From assembly GCF_000003605.2 (NCBI RefSeq), contig NW_003125307.1, positions 1 through 64,000 on the forward strand: DNA of 64,000 nucleotides. Direction: 5' to 3'. Source of the DNA: Saccoglossus kowalevskii. Taxonomy: Eukaryota > Hemichordata > Enteropneusta > Harrimaniidae. The position numbers were made by a program, and so were the translations under genes. Positions 54,803 to 63,307 of the stretch are shown here, one piece after another; within the stretch, counting starts at the first letter, position 1; the number at the start of each line of letters is the position of its first letter. The notes beneath the pieces are model-generated. The model searched no databases, was not told the origin of the DNA, and was given only the letters and a program-made list of their open reading frames with translations.

Positions 54803-55748
54803 GCCAGTTGAAAGCAGCACATAGATGTTCATGTGAGCTGAGTGTTAAATGTTAGAAAACAGCGTGCAAAGTTGGAAAAAACGAAGGAAATGTTGGCACA
54901 GTTGCTTGTATATTTAACCTAAGTCATTAACATGGCAACCCCGCAGTTAAATTTCAAAATACTAAGTAAATGTTCCGAGAATGTCTTATATATAAGCAGA
55001 TTATCACAACAGTCAACCGAAAAATTGACAACAAACTGCTTACAAAGTTGTGAAAAGCGATTGCAAAGTTAGTATTTTCAATCGGAATTGTTACCTGTGA
55101 TATCATATTAACAAGTCCCATGATTAAAAGTTTGGAAATGTGAATAAATATTACGCCAATTGATGTAAAATTACCGTAGTGTTACTCCATGTATTCAGAG
55201 GTCAGAGGTCAATTCTAGACGGTACTCGAGCAGGCCATATCGATTGAAAACACCCAAAAACATAAAATAGCCGCTAATTCGGCTTAATTTCAAATATAAA
55301 CCATGTAGCTGTGTTGTTAGGTGACCGATAAATGTTTAATGTAAAGCTCAATCGGGCGTGGTTAGTCATTGCATGGGAGACTCCCTGTGTAAACAAGGTG
55401 TTGCATTCATTTTTTTTTCATCACAAACATTAAGAAAATATATAAGACAACGTTCCAGCATTTTTTGGTACTGTGATGTAAATCATTTATAGTGAAAAAT
55501 GCGTGTCATTTTTGTAACTTTCTAAACTAATGGAAAATTTTCAAATTCGTTCTAATCTTCAAGAACGAGTTGCTGATGCTGTCGGCACGTAGTCGGTTTT
55601 AAGCTATTAGCACACCGTGCAAAGGTGTTCAAAGTGAATGCAAAGTTGTGCAAAGTCGTTCCAAAGTTGCTAGATGTATTTGTATATATGACCTAAGTTG
55701 TTGGCATATAGAAACGCGCAGTTGTAAAGTCAAAAAAATTTAATAAAA
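54803..55748 (+). repeat. Satellite unit 59 (946 bp)
   Basis: GTATTTTCAATCGG with CCCATGATT (as unit 12) and G in the AGGTCA repeat spacer. Confidence 0.95.
55199..55211 (+). promoter_or_regulatory. DR1 copy with spacer G (unit 59)
   Basis: AGGTCA-G-AGGTCA, same spacer change as unit 58 directly upstream. Confidence 0.55.
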
Positions 55749-56693
55749 GCCAGTTGAAAGCAGCACATAGATGTTCATGTGAGCTGAGTGTAAAATGTTA
55801 GAAAACAGCGTGCAAAGTTGGAAAAAACGAAGGAAATGTTGGCACAGTTGCTTGTATATTTAACCTAAGTCATTAACATGGCAACCCCGCAGTTAAATTT
55901 CAAAATACTAAGTAAATGTTCCGAGAATGTCTTATATATAAGCAGATTATCACAACAGTCAACCGAAAAATTGACAACAAACTGCTTACAAAGTTGTGAA
56001 AAGCGATTGCAAAGTTAGTAGTTTCAATCGGAATTGTTACCTTGAAATCATATTAACAAGTCCCATGATTAAAAGTTCGGAAATGTGAATAAATATTACG
56101 CCAATTGATGTTAAATTACCGTAGTGTTACTCCATGTATTCAGAGGTCATAGGTCAATTCTAGAAGGTACTGGAGCAGGCCATATCGATTGAAAACACCC
56201 AAAAACATAAAATAGCCGCTAATTCGGAGTAATTTCAAATATAAACCATGTAGCTGTGTTGTTAGGTGACCGATAAATGTTTAATGTAAAGCTCAATCGG
56301 GCGTGGTTAGTCGTTGCATGGGAGACTCCCTGCGTAAACAAGGTGTTGCATTCATTTTTTTTTTCATCACAAACATTTAAAAGATATATAAGACAACGTT
56401 CCAGCATTTTTTGGTACTGTGATGTAAATCATTTATGGTGAAAAATCGTGTCATTTTTGTAACTTTCTAAACTAATGGAAAATTTTCAAATTCCTTCTAA
56501 TCTTCAAAAACGAGTTGCTGATGCTGTCGGCACGTAGTCGGTTTTAAGCTATTAGCACACCGTGCAAAGGTGTTCAAAGTGATTGCAAAGTTGTGCAAAG
56601 TCGTTCCAAAGCTGCTAGATGTATTTGTATATATGACCTAAGTTGTTGGCATATAGAATCGCGCAGTTGTAAAGTCAAAAAAATTTAATAAAA
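55749..56693 (+). repeat. Satellite unit 60 (945 bp)
   Basis: CCCATGATT with TTCGG (recombinant-looking), AGCCGC with CGGAGTAATT (as unit 4). A small loss removes the GATATC site. Confidence 0.95.
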
Positions 56694-57639
56694 GCCAGTT
56701 GAAAGCAGCACATAGATGTTCATGTGAGCTGAGTGTAAAATGTTAGAAAACAGCGTGCAAAGTTGGAAAAAACGAAGGAAATGTTGGCACAGTTGCTTGT
56801 ATATTTAACCTAAGTCATTAACATGGCAACCCCGCAGTTAAATTTCAAAATACTAAGTAAATGTTCCGAGAATGTCTTATATATAAGCAGATTATCACAA
56901 CAGTCAACCGAAAAATTGACAACAAACTGCTTACAAAGTTGTGAAAAGCGATTGCAAAGTTAGTAGTTTCAATCGGAATTGTTACCTGTGATATCATATT
57001 AACAAGTCCCACGATTAAAAGTTCGGAAATGTGAATAAATATTACGCCAATTGATGTTAAATTACCGTAGTGTTACTCCATGTATTCAGAGGTCATAGGT
57101 CAATTCTAGAAGGTACTGGAGCAGGCCATATCGATTGAAAACACCCAAAAACATAAAATAGCCGCTAATTCGGCTTAATTTCATATATAAACCATGTAGC
57201 TGTGTTGTTAGGTGACCGATAAATGTTTAATGTAAAGCTCAATCGGGCGTGGTTAGTCGTTGCATGCGAGACTCCCTGCGTAAACAAGGTGTTGCATTCA
57301 TTTTTTTTTTCATCACAACCATTAAGAAAATATATAAGACAACGTTCCAACATTTTTTGGTACTGTGATGTAAATCATTTATAGTGAAAAATCGTGTCAT
57401 TTTTGTAACTTTCTAAACTAATGGAACATTTTCAAATTCCTTCTAATCTTCAAGAACGAGTTGCTGATGCTGTTGGCACGTAGTCGGTTTTAAGCTATTA
57501 GCACACCGTGCAAAGGTGTTCAAAGTGATTGCAAAGTTGTGCAAAGTCGTTCCAAAGCTGCTAGATGTATTTGTATATATGACCTAAGTTGTTGGCATAT
57601 AGAATCGCGCAGTTGTAAAGTCAAAAAAATTTAATAAAA
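56694..57639 (+). repeat. Satellite unit 61 (946 bp)
   Basis: CACAACCATT, GGAACATTTTC, AGAATCGCGC as in unit 42. Private GCATGCGAG in the second hairpin. Confidence 0.95.
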
Positions 57640-57821
57640 GCCAGTTGAAAGCAGCACATAGATGTTCATGTGAGCTGAGTGTAAAATGTTAGAAAACAGC
57701 GTGCAAAGTTGGAAAAAACGAAGGAAATGTTGGCACAGTTGCTTGTATATTTAACCTAAGTCATTAACATGGCAACCCCGCAGTTAAATTTCAAAATACT
57801 AAGTAAATGTTCCGAGAATGT

Positions 57822-57833
57822 CTTATATATAAG
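57822..57833. promoter_or_regulatory. Palindromic TATA-like element CTTATATATAAG (reference copy)
   Basis: A perfect 12-base palindrome that contains TATATAAG, a TATA-box match, on both strands. Nearly all units keep it; unit 25 has CTTATTTATAAG. In an AT-rich satellite this may be chance. A promoter role is not shown. Confidence 0.35.
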
Positions 57834-57879
57834 CAGATTATCACAACAGTCAACCGAAAAATTGACAACAAACTGCTTA

Positions 57880-57905
57880 CAAAGTTGTGAAAAGCGATTG
57901 CAAAG
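57880..57905 (+). repeat. Three-step CAAAG/AAAAG cluster (reference copy)
   Basis: CAAAG at 57880, AAAAG at 57890 and CAAAG at 57901, again steps of 10 and 11 bases. Its text CAAAGTTGTG is repeated exactly in the five-step cluster, so the two clusters look related by an old internal duplication. Another CAAAG followed by a six-base A-tract lies at 57704. Confidence 0.75.
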
Positions 57906-57935
57906 TTAGTAGTTTCAATCGGAATTGTTACCTGT

Positions 57936-57941
57936 GATATC
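57936..57941. other. GATATC site, once per unit (reference copy)
   Basis: EcoRV recognition sequence, present in nearly every unit and lost in unit 60. It predicts a ladder of about 945 bases in digests of genomic DNA. Confidence 0.8.
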
Positions 57942-57979
57942 ATATTAACAAGTCCCACGATTAAAAGTTCGGAAATGTG

Positions 57980-57985
57980 AATAAA
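57980..57985 (+). terminator. AATAAA, polyadenylation-like signal (reference copy)
   Basis: AATAAA in GTGAATAAATATTACG, conserved in most units. No downstream GT-rich element is clear, so use as a poly(A) signal is only possible. Confidence 0.2.
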
Positions 57986-58035
57986 TATTACGCCAATTGA
58001 TGTTAAATTACCGTAGTGTTACTCCATGTATTCAG

Positions 58036-58048
58036 AGGTCATAGGTCA
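58036..58048 (+). promoter_or_regulatory. Perfect DR1 direct repeat AGGTCA-T-AGGTCA (reference copy)
   Basis: Two identical AGGTCA half-sites separated by one base form the textbook DR1 site bound in animals by nuclear receptors such as RXR heterodimers and HNF4. Reading all 68 units, both half-sites are intact every time. The only change seen in these 13 bases is T to G in the spacer, in units 58, 59 and 68. The sequence match is certain; binding or function is inference, and a 7-base local duplication could also have produced it by chance. Confidence 0.6.
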
Positions 58049-58050
58049 AT

Positions 58051-58056
58051 TCTAGA
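58051..58056. other. TCTAGA within TTCTAGAA (reference copy)
   Basis: XbaI-type site two bases after the DR1. With its flanks it reads TTCTAGAA, a tail-to-tail pair of heat-shock-element pentamers, but neighbouring pentamers are only partial. It is changed in units 47, 48 and 64. Confidence 0.4.
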
Positions 58057-58061
58057 AGGTA

Positions 58062-58067
58062 CTCGAG
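58062..58067. other. CTCGAG/CTGGAG dimorphic site (reference copy)
   Basis: About half the units have CTCGAG (XhoI-type) and the rest CTGGAG; unit 67 has CTTGAG. The two forms occur in runs and blocks along the array, so the site marks subfamilies. Confidence 0.8.
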
Positions 58068-58105
58068 CAGGCCATATCGATTGAAAACACCCAAAAACAT
58101 AAAAT

Positions 58106-58121
58106 AGCCGCTAATTCGGCT
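58106..58121. other. Small hairpin AGCCG-CTAATT-CGGCT, variation hotspot (reference copy)
   Basis: Five paired bases around a six-base loop. The 3' arm is the most variable spot of the unit: CGGCTT, CGGAGT, CGTCTTT, CAACTT, CGGATT, CGGCTTT and CGACTTT all occur, and the 5' arm varies as AGCCG, AGTCG and AGACG. Most variants destroy the pairing, so a conserved structure is unlikely. Confidence 0.5.
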
Positions 58122-58207
58122 TAATTTTAAATATAAACCATGTAGCTGTGTTGTTAGGTGACCGATAAATGTTTAATGTAAAGCTCAATCGGGCGTGGTT
58201 AGTCGTT

Positions 58208-58225
58208 GCATGGGAGACTCCCTGC
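58208..58225. other. Small hairpin GCA-t-GGGA-gac-TCCC-TGC (reference copy)
   Basis: Seven paired bases with one bulged T and a three-base loop. Several units alter it (GCCTGGGAG in 1, 54 and 55; GGGAGTCTCC in 38, 40 and 53; a 7-base loss in 25), so any structural role is weakly supported. Confidence 0.4.
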
Positions 58226-58246
58226 GTAAACAAGGTGTTGCATTCA

Positions 58247-58256
58247 TTTTTTTTTT
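58247..58256 (+). repeat. Length-variable T run (reference copy, 10 T)
   Basis: A mononucleotide run, mostly about 8 to 11 T between units and interrupted by G in units 2, 3 and 16. Its length sets which minus-strand frame is open across it. Confidence 0.85.
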
Positions 58257-58276
58257 CATCACAAACATTAAGAAAA

Positions 58277-58284
58277 TATATAAG
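58277..58284 (+). promoter_or_regulatory. Second TATATAAG element (reference copy)
   Basis: TATA-box-like TATATAAG just after the T run, followed by ACAACGTTCC. Conserved in most units. Possible start region for satellite transcripts, weak evidence only. Confidence 0.3.
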
Positions 58285-58456
58285 ACAACGTTCCAGCATT
58301 TTTTGGTACTGTGATGTAAATCATTTATGGTGAAAAATCGTGTCATTTTTGTAACTTTCTAAACTAATGGAAAATTTTCAAATTCCTTCTAATCTTCAAA
58401 AACGAGTTGCTGATGCTGTCGGCACGTAGTCGGTTTTAAGCTATTAGCACACCGTG

Positions 58457-58503
58457 CAAAGGTGTTCAAAGTGATTGCAAAGTTGTGCAAAGTCGTTCCA
58501 AAG
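58457..58503 (+). repeat. Five-step CAAAG cluster, 10.5-bp phased (reference copy)
   Basis: CAAAG begins at 58457, 58467, 58478, 58488 and 58499, so the steps are 10, 11, 10 and 11 bases. This averages 10.5, the helical repeat of B-DNA. It can also be read as just over two copies of a 21-base unit. The cluster sits about 90 bases before the unit end and recurs in nearly every unit; units 1, 5, 13, 15 and 63 have altered members or spacing. What it does is unknown: phased short A-tracts can bend DNA, and WWCAAAG resembles the TCF/LEF core. Confidence 0.85.
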
Positions 58504-58578
58504 CTGCTAGATGTATTTGTATATATGACCTAAGTTGTTGGCATATAGAATCGCGCAGTTGTAAAGTCAAAAAAATTT

Positions 58579-58584
58579 AATAAA
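58579..58584 (+). terminator. AATAAA at the unit end (reference copy)
   Basis: AATAAA followed directly by AGCC, after an A/T run of variable composition. Conserved in most units. It may be only a product of the A-rich run. Confidence 0.2.
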
Positions 58585-58585
58585 A

Positions 58586-59530
58586 GCCAGTTGAAAGCAG
58601 CACATAGATGTTCATGTGAGCTGAGTGTAAAATGTTAGAAAACAGCGTGCAAAGTTGGAAAAAACGAAGGAAATGTTGGCACAGTTGCTTGTATATTTAA
58701 CCTAAGTCATTAACATGGCAACCCCGCAGTTAAATTTCAAAATACTAAGTAAATGTTCCGAGAATGTCTTATATATAAGCAGATTATCACAACAGTCAAC
58801 TGAAAAATTGACAACAAACTGCTTACAAAGTTGTGAAAAGCGATTGCAAAGTTAGTAGTTTCAATCGGAATTGTTACCTGTGATATCATATTAACAAGTC
58901 CCACGATTAAAAGTTCGGAAATGTGAATAAATATTACGCCAATTGATGTTAAATTACCGTAGTGTTACTCCATGTATTCAGAGGTCATAGGTCAATTCTA
59001 GAAGGTACTCGAGCAGGCCATATCGATTGAAAACACCCACAAACACAAAATAGCCGCTAATTCGGCTTAATTTCAAATATAAACCATGTAGCTGTGTTGT
59101 TAGGTGACCGATAAATGTTTAATGTAAAGCTCAATCGGGCGTGGTTAGTCGTTGCATGGGAGACTCCCTGCATAAACAAGGTGTTGCATTCATTTTTTTT
59201 TCATCACAAACATTAAGAAAATATATAAGACAACGTTCCAACATTTTTTGGTACTGTGATGTAAATCATTTATAGTGAAAAATCGTGTCATTTTTGTAAC
59301 TTTCTAAACTAATGGAAAATTTTCAAATTCCTTCTAATCTTCAAGAACGAGTTGCTGATGCTGTTGGCACGTAGTCTGTTTTAAGCTATTAGCACACCGT
59401 GTAAAGGTGTTCAAAGTGAATGCAAAGTTGTGCAAAGTCGTTCCAAAGCTGCTAGATGTATTTGTATATATGACCTAAGTTGTTGGCATATAGAAACGCG
59501 CAGTTGTAAAGTCAAAAATATTTAATAAAA
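58586..59530 (+). repeat. Satellite unit 63 (945 bp)
   Basis: ACAAACACAAAAT, GTCAACTGAAAA and an AAAAATATTTAAT end. Matches unit 47 for the first and last. Confidence 0.95.
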
Positions 59531-60476
59531 GCCAGTTGAAAGCAGCACATAGATGTTCATGTGAGCTGAGTGTAAAATGTTAGAAAACAGCGTGCAAAGT
59601 TGGAAAAAATGAAGGAAATGTTGGCACAGTTGCTTGTATATTTAACCTAAGTCATTAACATGGCAGCCCCGCAGTTAAATTTCAAAATACTAAGTAAATG
59701 TTCCGAGAATGTCTTATATATAAGCAGATTATCACAACAGTCAACTGAAAAGTTGACAACAAACTGCTTACAAAGTTGTGAAAAGCGATTGCAAAGTTAG
59801 TAGTTTCAATCGGAATTGTTACCTGTGATATCATATTAACACGTCCCATGATTAAAAGTTTGGAAATGTGAATAAATATTACGCCAATTGATGTAAAATT
59901 ACCGTAGTGTTACTCCATGTATTCAGAGGTCATAGGTCAATTGTAAAAGGTACTCGAGCAGGCCATATCGATTGAAAACACCCAAAAACATAAAATAGCC
60001 GCTAATTCGGCTTAATTTCAAATATAAACCATGTAGCTGTGTTGTTAGGTGACCGATAAATGTTTAATGTAAAGCTCAATCGGGCGTGGTTAGTCGTTGC
60101 ATGGGAGACTCCCTGCGTAAACAAGGTGTTGCATTCATTTTTTTTTTCATCACAGACATTACGAAAATATATAAGACAACGTTCCAACATTTTTTGGTAC
60201 TGTGATGTAAATCATTTATAGTGAAAAATCGTGTCATTTTTGTAACTTTCTAAACTAATGGAAAATTTTCAAATTCCTTCTAATCTTCAAGAACGAGTTG
60301 CTGATGCTGTTGGCACGTAGTCGGTTTTAAGCTATTAGCACACCGTGCAAAGGTGTTCAAAGTGATTGCAAAGTTGTGCAAAGTCGTTCCAAAGCTGCTA
60401 GATGTATTTGTATATATGACCTAAGTTGTTGGCATATAGAAACGCGCAGTTGCAAAGTCAAAAATATTTAATAAAA
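59531..60476 (+). repeat. Satellite unit 64 (946 bp)
   Basis: AAAAAATGAAGG, GTCAACTG, CAATTGTA and CATTACGAAAAT as in unit 48. Private AACACGTCCC. Confidence 0.95.
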
Positions 60477-61421
60477 GCCAGTTGAAAGCAGCACATAGAT
60501 GTTCATGTGAGCTGAGTGTAAAATGTTAGAAAACAGCGTGCAAAGTTGGAAAAAATGAAGGAAATGTTGGCACAGTTGCTTGTATATTTAACCTAAGTCA
60601 TTAACATGGCAACCCCGCAGTTAAATTTCAAAGTACTAAGTAAATGTTCCGAGAATGTCTTATATATAAGCAGATTATCACAACAGTCAACCGAAAAATT
60701 GACAACAAACTGCTTACAAAGTTGTGAAAAGCGATTGCAAAGTTAGTAGTTTCAATCGGAATTGTTACCTGTGATATCACATTAACAAGTCCCACGATTA
60801 AAAGTTCGGAAATGTGAATAAATATTACGCCAATTGATGTAAAATTACCGTAGTGTTACTCCATGTATTCAGAGGTCATAGGTCAATTCTAGAAGGTACT
60901 CGAGCAGGCCATATCGATTGAAAACACCCCAAAACATAAAATAGCCGCTAATTCGGCTTAATTTCAAATATAAACCATGTAGCTGTGTTGTTAGGTGACC
61001 GATAAATGTTTAATGTAAAGCTCAATCGGGCGTGGTTAGTCGTTGCATGGGAGACTTCCTGCGTAAACAAGGTTTTGCATGCATTTTTTTTTCATCACAA
61101 CCATTAAGAAAATATATAAGACAACGTTCCAACATTTTTTGGTACTGTGATGTAAATCATTTATAGTGAAAAATCGTGTCATTTTTGTAACTTTCTAAAC
61201 TAATGGAAAATTTTCAAATTCCTTCTAATCTTCAAGAACGAGTTGCTGATGCTGTTGGCACGTAGTCGGTTTTAAGCTATTAGCACACCGTGCAAAGGTG
61301 TTCAAAGTGATTGCAAAGTTGTGCAAAGTCGTTCCAAAGCTGCTAGATGTATTTGTATATATGACCTAAGTTGTTGGCATATAGAAACGCGCAGTTGTAA
61401 AGTCAAAAAAATTTAATAAAA
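60477..61421 (+). repeat. Satellite unit 65 (945 bp)
   Basis: TATCACATTAAC, GACTTCCTGCG, GGTTTTGCATGCAT. Near-twin of unit 66. Confidence 0.95.
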
Positions 61422-62366
61422 GCCAGTTGAAAGCAGCACATAGATGTTCATGTGAGCTGAGTGTTAAATGTTAGAAAACAGCGTGCAAAGTTGGAAAAAA
61501 CGAAGGAAATGTTGGCACAGTAGCTTGTATATTTAACCTAAGTCATTAACATGGCAACCCCGCAGTTAAATTTCAAAATACTAAGTAAATGTTCCGAGAA
61601 TGTCTTATATATAAGCAGATTATCACAACAGTCAACCGAAAAATTGACAACAAACTGCTTACAAAGTTGTGAAAAGCGATTGCAAAGTTAGTAGTTTCAA
61701 TCGGAATTGTTACCTGTGATATCACATTAACAAGTCCCACGATTAAAAGTTCGGAAATGTGAATAAATATTACGCCAATTGATGTAAAATTACCGTAGTG
61801 TTACTCCATGTATTCAGAGGTCATAGGTCAATTCTAGAAGGTACTCGAGCAGGCCATATCGATTGAAAACACCCAAAAACATAAAATAGCCGCTAATTCG
61901 GCTTAATTTCAAATATAAACCATGTAGCTGTGTTGTTAGGTGACCGATAAATGTTTAATGTAAAGCTCAATCGGGCGTGGTTAGTCGTTGCATGGGAGAC
62001 TTCCTGCGTAAACAAGGTTTTGCATGCATTTTTTTTTCATCACAACCATTAAGAAAATATATAAGACAACGTTCCAACATTTTTTGGTACTGTGATGTAA
62101 ATCATTTATAGTGAAAAATCGTGTCATTTTTGTAACTTTCTAAACTAATGGAAAATTTTCAAATTCCTTCTAATCTTCAAGAACGAGTTGCTGATGCTGT
62201 CGGCACGTAGTCGGTTTGAAGCTATTAGCACACCGTGCAAAGGTGTTCAAAGTGAATGCAAAGTTGTGCAAAGTCGTTCCAAAGCTGCTAGATGTATTTG
62301 TATATATGACCTTAGTTGTTGGCATATAGAAACGCGCAGTTGTAAAGTCAAAAAAAATTAATAAAA
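61422..62366 (+). repeat. Satellite unit 66 (945 bp)
   Basis: Near-twin of unit 65 in the middle, but its end has GGTTTGAAGC and GACCTTAG like units 2, 54 and 55. Confidence 0.95.
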
Positions 62367-63307
62367 GCCAGTTGAAAGCAGCACATAGATGTTCATGTGA
62401 GCTGAGTGTTAAATGTTAGAAAACAGCGTGCAAAGTTGGAAAAAACGAAGGAAATGTTGGCACAGTTGCTTGTATATTTAACCTAAGTCATTAACATGGC
62501 AACCCCGCAGTTAAATTTCAAAATACTAAGTAAATGTTCCTAGAATGTCTTATATATAAGCAGATTATCACAACAGTCAACCGAAAAATTGACAACAAAC
62601 TGCTTACAAAGTTGTGAAAAGCGATTGCAAAGTTAGTAGTTTCAATCGGAATTGTTACCTGTGATATCATATTAACAAGTCCCATGATTAAAAGTTTGGA
62701 AATGTGAATAAATATTACGCCAATTGATGTTAAATTACCGTAGTGTTACTCCATGTATTCAGAGGTCATAGGTCAATTCTAGAATGTACTTGAGCAGCCA
62801 TATCGATTGAAACACCCAAAAACATAAATAGCCGCTAATTCGGCTTAATTTCAAATATAAACCATGTAGCTGTGTTGTTAGGTGACCGATAGATGTTAAT
62901 GTAAAGCTCAATCGGGCGTGCTTAGTCGTTGCATGGGAGACTCCCTGCGTAAACAAGGTGTTGCATTCATTTTTTTTTCATCACAAACATTAAGAAAATA
63001 TATAAGACAACGTTCCAGCATTTTTTGGTACTGTGATGTAAATCATTTATAGTGAAAAATCGTGTCATTTTTGTAACTTTCTAAACTAATGGAAAATTTT
63101 CAAATTCCTTCTAATCTTCAAGAACGAGTTGCTGATGCTGTCGGCACGTAGTCGGTTTTAAGCTATTAGCACACCGTGCAAAGATGTTCAAAGTGAATGC
63201 AAAGTTGTGCAAAGTCGTTCCAAAGCTGCTAGATGTATTTGTATATATGACCTAAGTTGTTGGCATATAGAAACGCGCAGTTGTAAAGTCAAAAAAATTT
63301 AATAAAA
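62367..63307 (+). repeat. Satellite unit 67 (941 bp)
   Basis: GGGCGTGCTTAG and GATAGATG as in unit 15. Single-base losses cluster at 62785-62905. Confidence 0.95.

Larger units (their letters stand above)
58111..58299 (-). other. Recurrent 62-codon minus-strand frame, probably non-coding
   Basis: An open frame beginning MLERCLIYFLNVCDEKK and ending near IKPN recurs at the same place in about half the units. It resembles no family I recognise and has no signal peptide, repeats or clear motif. It crosses the T run: ten T keep this frame open, eight or eleven T open a longer variant starting MTRFFTINDL, and nine T close both. Because run length drifts freely, the frame is not preserved, and it is most likely a chance frame copied by the satellite. 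Confidence given is that the frame exists, not that it is translated. Confidence 0.5.
57640..58585 (+). repeat. Satellite unit 62 (946 bp), reference for motif map
   Basis: Chosen as the reference because it carries the common form at most positions. CCCACGATT/TTCGG, CTCGAG, CGGCTTAATTTTA, uninterrupted ten-base T run. Minor variants are TTATGGTG, TCAAAAACG and AGAATCGCGC. Confidence 0.95.

Noticed and set aside
57711-57726. CENP-B box
   Set aside because: The reverse strand reads CTTCGTT followed by T-rich sequence (and CTTCGTTG in units 26-32), which matches only the first half of the box; the required CGGG half is missing.
57767-57776. RFX/X-box half site in CATGGCAACC
   Set aside because: Only one half (GGCAAC) is present; the nearest GTTGC is hundreds of bases away.
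57811-57820. STAT-type site TTCCGAGAA
   Set aside because: Only six constrained bases, expected by chance about once in a few kilobases; no other support.
57979-57992. Rolling-circle nick motif resembling TAATATTAC
   Set aside because: AAATATTAC matches eight of nine bases, but no stem flanks it and the flanking DNA is AT-rich, so chance is enough.
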